Shown here piece after piece: positions 61,177-64,000 of a stretch of 64,000 nucleotides of DNA. The notes beneath the pieces were generated by a model. That model saw only the letters and a program-made list of their open reading frames with translations, ran no database searches and was not told the DNA's origin. The DNA is from Gorsachius magnificus (Eukaryota > Chordata > Aves > Pelecaniformes > Ardeidae): positions 32,858,806 through 32,922,805 of the forward strand of contig CM067081.1 of assembly GCA_034008185.1 (NCBI GenBank), in the 5' to 3' direction. Within the stretch, counting starts at the first letter, position 1. Each line of letters begins with the position of its first letter. The position numbers were made by a program, and so were the translations under genes.

Positions 61177-62392
61177 ATCATAGAATCATAGAATCACCTC
61201 GGTTGGAAAAGACCTTTAAAATCATCGAGTCCAACCGTTAACCTAACACTGCCATCCCACCACTAAACCATGGCCCTAAGCACCTCATCTATCCTTCTTT
61301 TAAATACCTCCAGGGGTGAGGACTCCACCACCTCCCTGGGAAGCCCATTCCAGAGCCCGACAACCCTCCCGGTGAAGAAGTTTTTCCTAATGTTAATGTC
61401 TAGCCTAAACCTGCCTTGGCGCAGCTTCAAGCCATTCCCCCTCATCCTATCATCTGTTACCAGGGAGAAGCGGCCGACCCCCACCTCACTACAGCCTCCT
61501 TTCAGGCAGTTGTAGAGAGTGATAAGGTCTCCCCTCAGCCTCCTCTTCTCCAGACTAAACAACCCCAGTTCCCTCAGCTGCTCCTCTTATGACTTGTGCT
61601 CCAGACCCCTCACCAGCTTTGTGGCTCTCCTCTGGACATGTTCCAGTAATGCAATGTCTTTCTTGTAGTGAGGGGCCCAAAACTGAACACAGTATTTGAG
61701 GTGCGGCCTCACCAGCACCGAGTACAGGGGCACGATCACTTCCCTGGTCCTGCTGGCCACACTATTCCTGATACAGGCCAGGATGCCATTGGGCTTCTTG
61801 GCCACCTGGGCACACTGCTGGCTCATATTCAGCCGGCTGTCAACCAGCACCCCCAGGTCCTTTTCCACCAGGCAGCTTTCCAGCCACTCTTCCCCAAGCC
61901 TGTAGCGCTGCATGGGGTTGTTGTGACCCAAGTGCAGGACTCAGCACTTGGCCTTGTTAAATCTCATACAGTTGGCCTCGGCCCATCGATCCAGCCTGTC
62001 CAGGTCCCTCTGCAGAGCCTTCCTCCCCTCCAGCAGATCAACACCCCCACCCAGTTTGGTGTCATCTGCAAATTTACTGAGGGCACACTCAATCCCCTCA
62101 TCCAGGTCATTGATAAAGATATTAAACAAGACCGGCCCTAAAACTGAGCCCTGGGGGACACCGCTTGTGACCGGCCGCCAACTGGATTTAGTTCCATTCA
62201 CCACAACTCTCTGGGCTCGGCCACCCAGCCATTTTTTAACCCAGCGAAGAGTACATCCATCTAGGCCATGAACTGCCAGCTTCTCCAGGAGAATGCTATG
62301 GGAGACTGTGTCAAAGGCTTTGCTGAAGTCCAGGTAGACAACATCCACAGCCTTTCCCTCATCATGCAACCTCTCCACAGAAACCCACACAA
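61177..62392 (-). mobile_element. CR1 LINE with RT catalytic core
   Basis: The longest CR1 here, in sense with GTF2F2. The frame 62390-61941 carries the RT palm: [30 protein letters not shown] and the catalytic FADDTK. The frame 61931-61587 continues with NGILACIRN and LLEHVQRR to a stop in GLEHKS, and 61562-61263 covers the C-terminus. A frame change near 61935 and that stop disable it. The tail (two ATAGAATC units then CCTCGGTTGGAAAAGACC) is at 61177-61215. Confidence 0.95.
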
Positions 62393-64000
62393 CTGATTTT
62401 CATGCACTAATACACTTTGGTATAATTATTTAACTCTTTAGCTGCTGCATTTTAAAAAAAATAAATCTTCAAAACAGTAATAGCTCTGCAAAGATAACAA
62501 ACTGTAGCATCAAGTAAATAACTTCACGGTACATCATGTTGGTTGCCATGATCTACGGCAGAACTGCTATGCCACAGAATTTAGAGTAGGAACATAAATC
62601 TAGGACATTGGCCTTGCTATTAAAAATCGTGTGTCAAAACATTTGCTTCTTCTGAAAGTACAACAGGCAATTCATTAGGAGCCTCTGTTAATGTTGAGAA
62701 GGCTTTAATTGTCAGCTTTGGAAGCCCTGCTGTGGATTCAATTTCCGTTTCTCTGCTGGTATTGCCTCACTACGCAGTATAATGCAAGTAGACTGCATCT
62801 AGTTGTAAACGCATGAAGTAGAACTGTGATGGCCTTGAAATATATATATATGAAAAAGTCTACTCAGCTGACACTCTCCAAAACTACAAACCCCAAAACA
62901 CCAAGCAGCATGGCCAGGGTGTGCTCCGCCTTGCAAATCCACCAACAAAACAGCTGGCCAGTTCTCTAGTGGGTACATTCATGTGGTCATACAGGTGTTG
63001 GAGAAGTAGGGAAAATCTCATTCACCTAGAAGTTTACTATGACCTACATCACTACTTATATCCTGGTGGGTGAGCAAGGGTTTCTGTATGAAGCACTGGA
63101 AGAAATGATACAAAGAGTGGGAAGCAGGAGGAGACTGGCCCTTTGCTGTGTGAAATGTAGGATGACATAGGAGATGCATGAGAGTGCTTGTCTCTTCTGC
63201 TGTCTGCAAGATAAGCAAAACACTAAATCGACTGATTGCCAAGAAGTTCTTTGCATCTTATCTTCATCTGATCTGACACTAGTCAGTTTGCGGCATTAAA
63301 AATGCTTTTAATTTACACCTGGCTTAAGTCAGAACTCATTGAAATATATGATGAGCATTTATATTTTTCCTGACAGAGAAACCGTCTCCCCAGAGCAATT
63401 ATCTACTACCAATGTCATGTTCTAACTCAGTGCAACGATGTAGGGACTTGCTGTAAGGACGTGGGTGCATCCTGAGGGCAGTGAAACAGGCAGGGTTTAA
63501 TACATGAATTTTAAATTTATTTTAGTATGACAGCTGTCCCTTTGGTCTTAAAAAATACATGAATATGTCACATCTCAGGCTACAGCCTAAAGCCGATACT
63601 TCAAGCTAGCATTGAAAAGCACCTGTTATGATCAGAATCACATTACACTGTACAGTTTGGAAGTTGTATTTCCACCTACAAGAACAATTTTGGCTTCTGT
63701 TTTCTAACATTGTTTGCATTTGAAAACGGCTTCTTTGCTTTTTAAGCTGGCAAGAGTCAAAGGGCAAACCCACTGTCCCATAAGTAATGAGACTGGCAGT
63801 GCTTCAAATAAAGGAATGAGTGAGATCATCACAAAGTATGGCAGTATCTTCATTTCACATGGAATGAAACCAAGGTAGAGAAATTACCTGGCATGCACAA
63901 AGTTGCAGACAGCGACATGTTACATTGTGTTTTCCGAAGAAAACGAGTCAACAACAGCAACCCAAACATTAGTGAAAATAATCTGATCTAGCTGGGTACA
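62393..64000 (-). other. GTF2F2 intron to window end
   Basis: AT-rich intron. No further GTF2F2 exon or repeat is recognised. A short TA run lies at ~62842-62851. Confidence 0.5.

Larger units (their letters stand above)
51301..64000 (-). other. GTF2F2: GTF2F2 gene, 3' part
   Basis: General transcription factor IIF subunit 2 (RAP30), which with GTF2F1 brings RNA polymerase II to the promoter and stabilises the pre-initiation complex in the nucleus. Two coding exons are visible on the minus strand, 59627-59484 and 52175-52056, encoding the C-terminal 87 residues. These form the winged-helix DNA-binding domain. The human protein is 249 residues (memory), so residues 1-162 lie right of the window. 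No earlier exon was found between 59.6 and 64 kb. The final coding intron is ~7.3 kb. Possible poly(A) signals (AATAAA on the minus strand) are at 51829-51834 and 51301-51306; which is used is unknown. Confidence 0.95.

Noticed and set aside
1..64000. tRNA genes, CRISPR arrays, bacterial operons
   Set aside because: None seen. The window is vertebrate nuclear DNA, and the short repeats are LINE tails, LTR units and microsatellites.

Overview
This is nuclear DNA from a bird. Three vertebrate genes with conventional introns are present. The interspersed repeats are mainly CR1 LINEs carrying the typical avian 3' tail, plus avian-type LTR elements. The TPT1 protein read from the exons has the chicken-like N-terminus [10 protein letters not shown] (family knowledge, from memory). 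The species cannot be named from this window.

Layout. (1) 1-8.9 kb, minus strand: SLC25A30, a mitochondrial inner-membrane carrier. Seven coding exons supply residues 1-251. The last ~40 codons lie left of the window, and a CpG-island promoter lies near 8.6-8.9 kb. (2) 9-25 kb: non-coding DNA with CR1 copies of different ages (9.2-9.96, 12.4-12.8, 22.4-23.1 and 23.5-23.7 kb). (3) 25.5-26.3 kb: a solo LTR with internal ~50-bp repeats. It is followed by old and young CR1 pieces (26.95-27.43 kb). (4) 27.7-35.0 kb: a decayed gammaretrovirus-like (ERV1) provirus on the minus strand with 5' LTR, tRNA-Arg-like primer site, gag, pro, pol, env and polypurine tract. The 3' LTR breaks off after about 19 bases. 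(5) 36.5-41.3 kb, plus strand: TPT1 (TCTP), complete, with CpG island, TATA box, TOP-type start, six exons and poly(A) signal. Its last intron carries an H/ACA snoRNA matching the SNORA31 location. (6) 42.02-42.16 kb: a second H/ACA snoRNA-like sequence, a paralogue of the first, lying downstream of the TPT1 poly(A) site. This is the most interesting item in the window. (7) 51.3-64 kb, minus strand: the last two coding exons of GTF2F2 (TFIIF small subunit, C-terminal 87 residues), with CR1 insertions in its introns at 55.1 and 61.2-62.4 kb.

The genes are neighbours rather than an operon. SLC25A30 acts in mitochondria, TPT1 is a translation-linked growth protein with a snoRNA in its intron, and GTF2F2 belongs to the Pol II initiation machinery. 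SLC25A30, TPT1 and GTF2F2 are also neighbours on human 13q14 (memory), but SLC25A30 appears flipped here relative to human. Most long open frames outside these genes are chance frames in GC-rich DNA, antisense frames of the provirus, or frames inside repeats.
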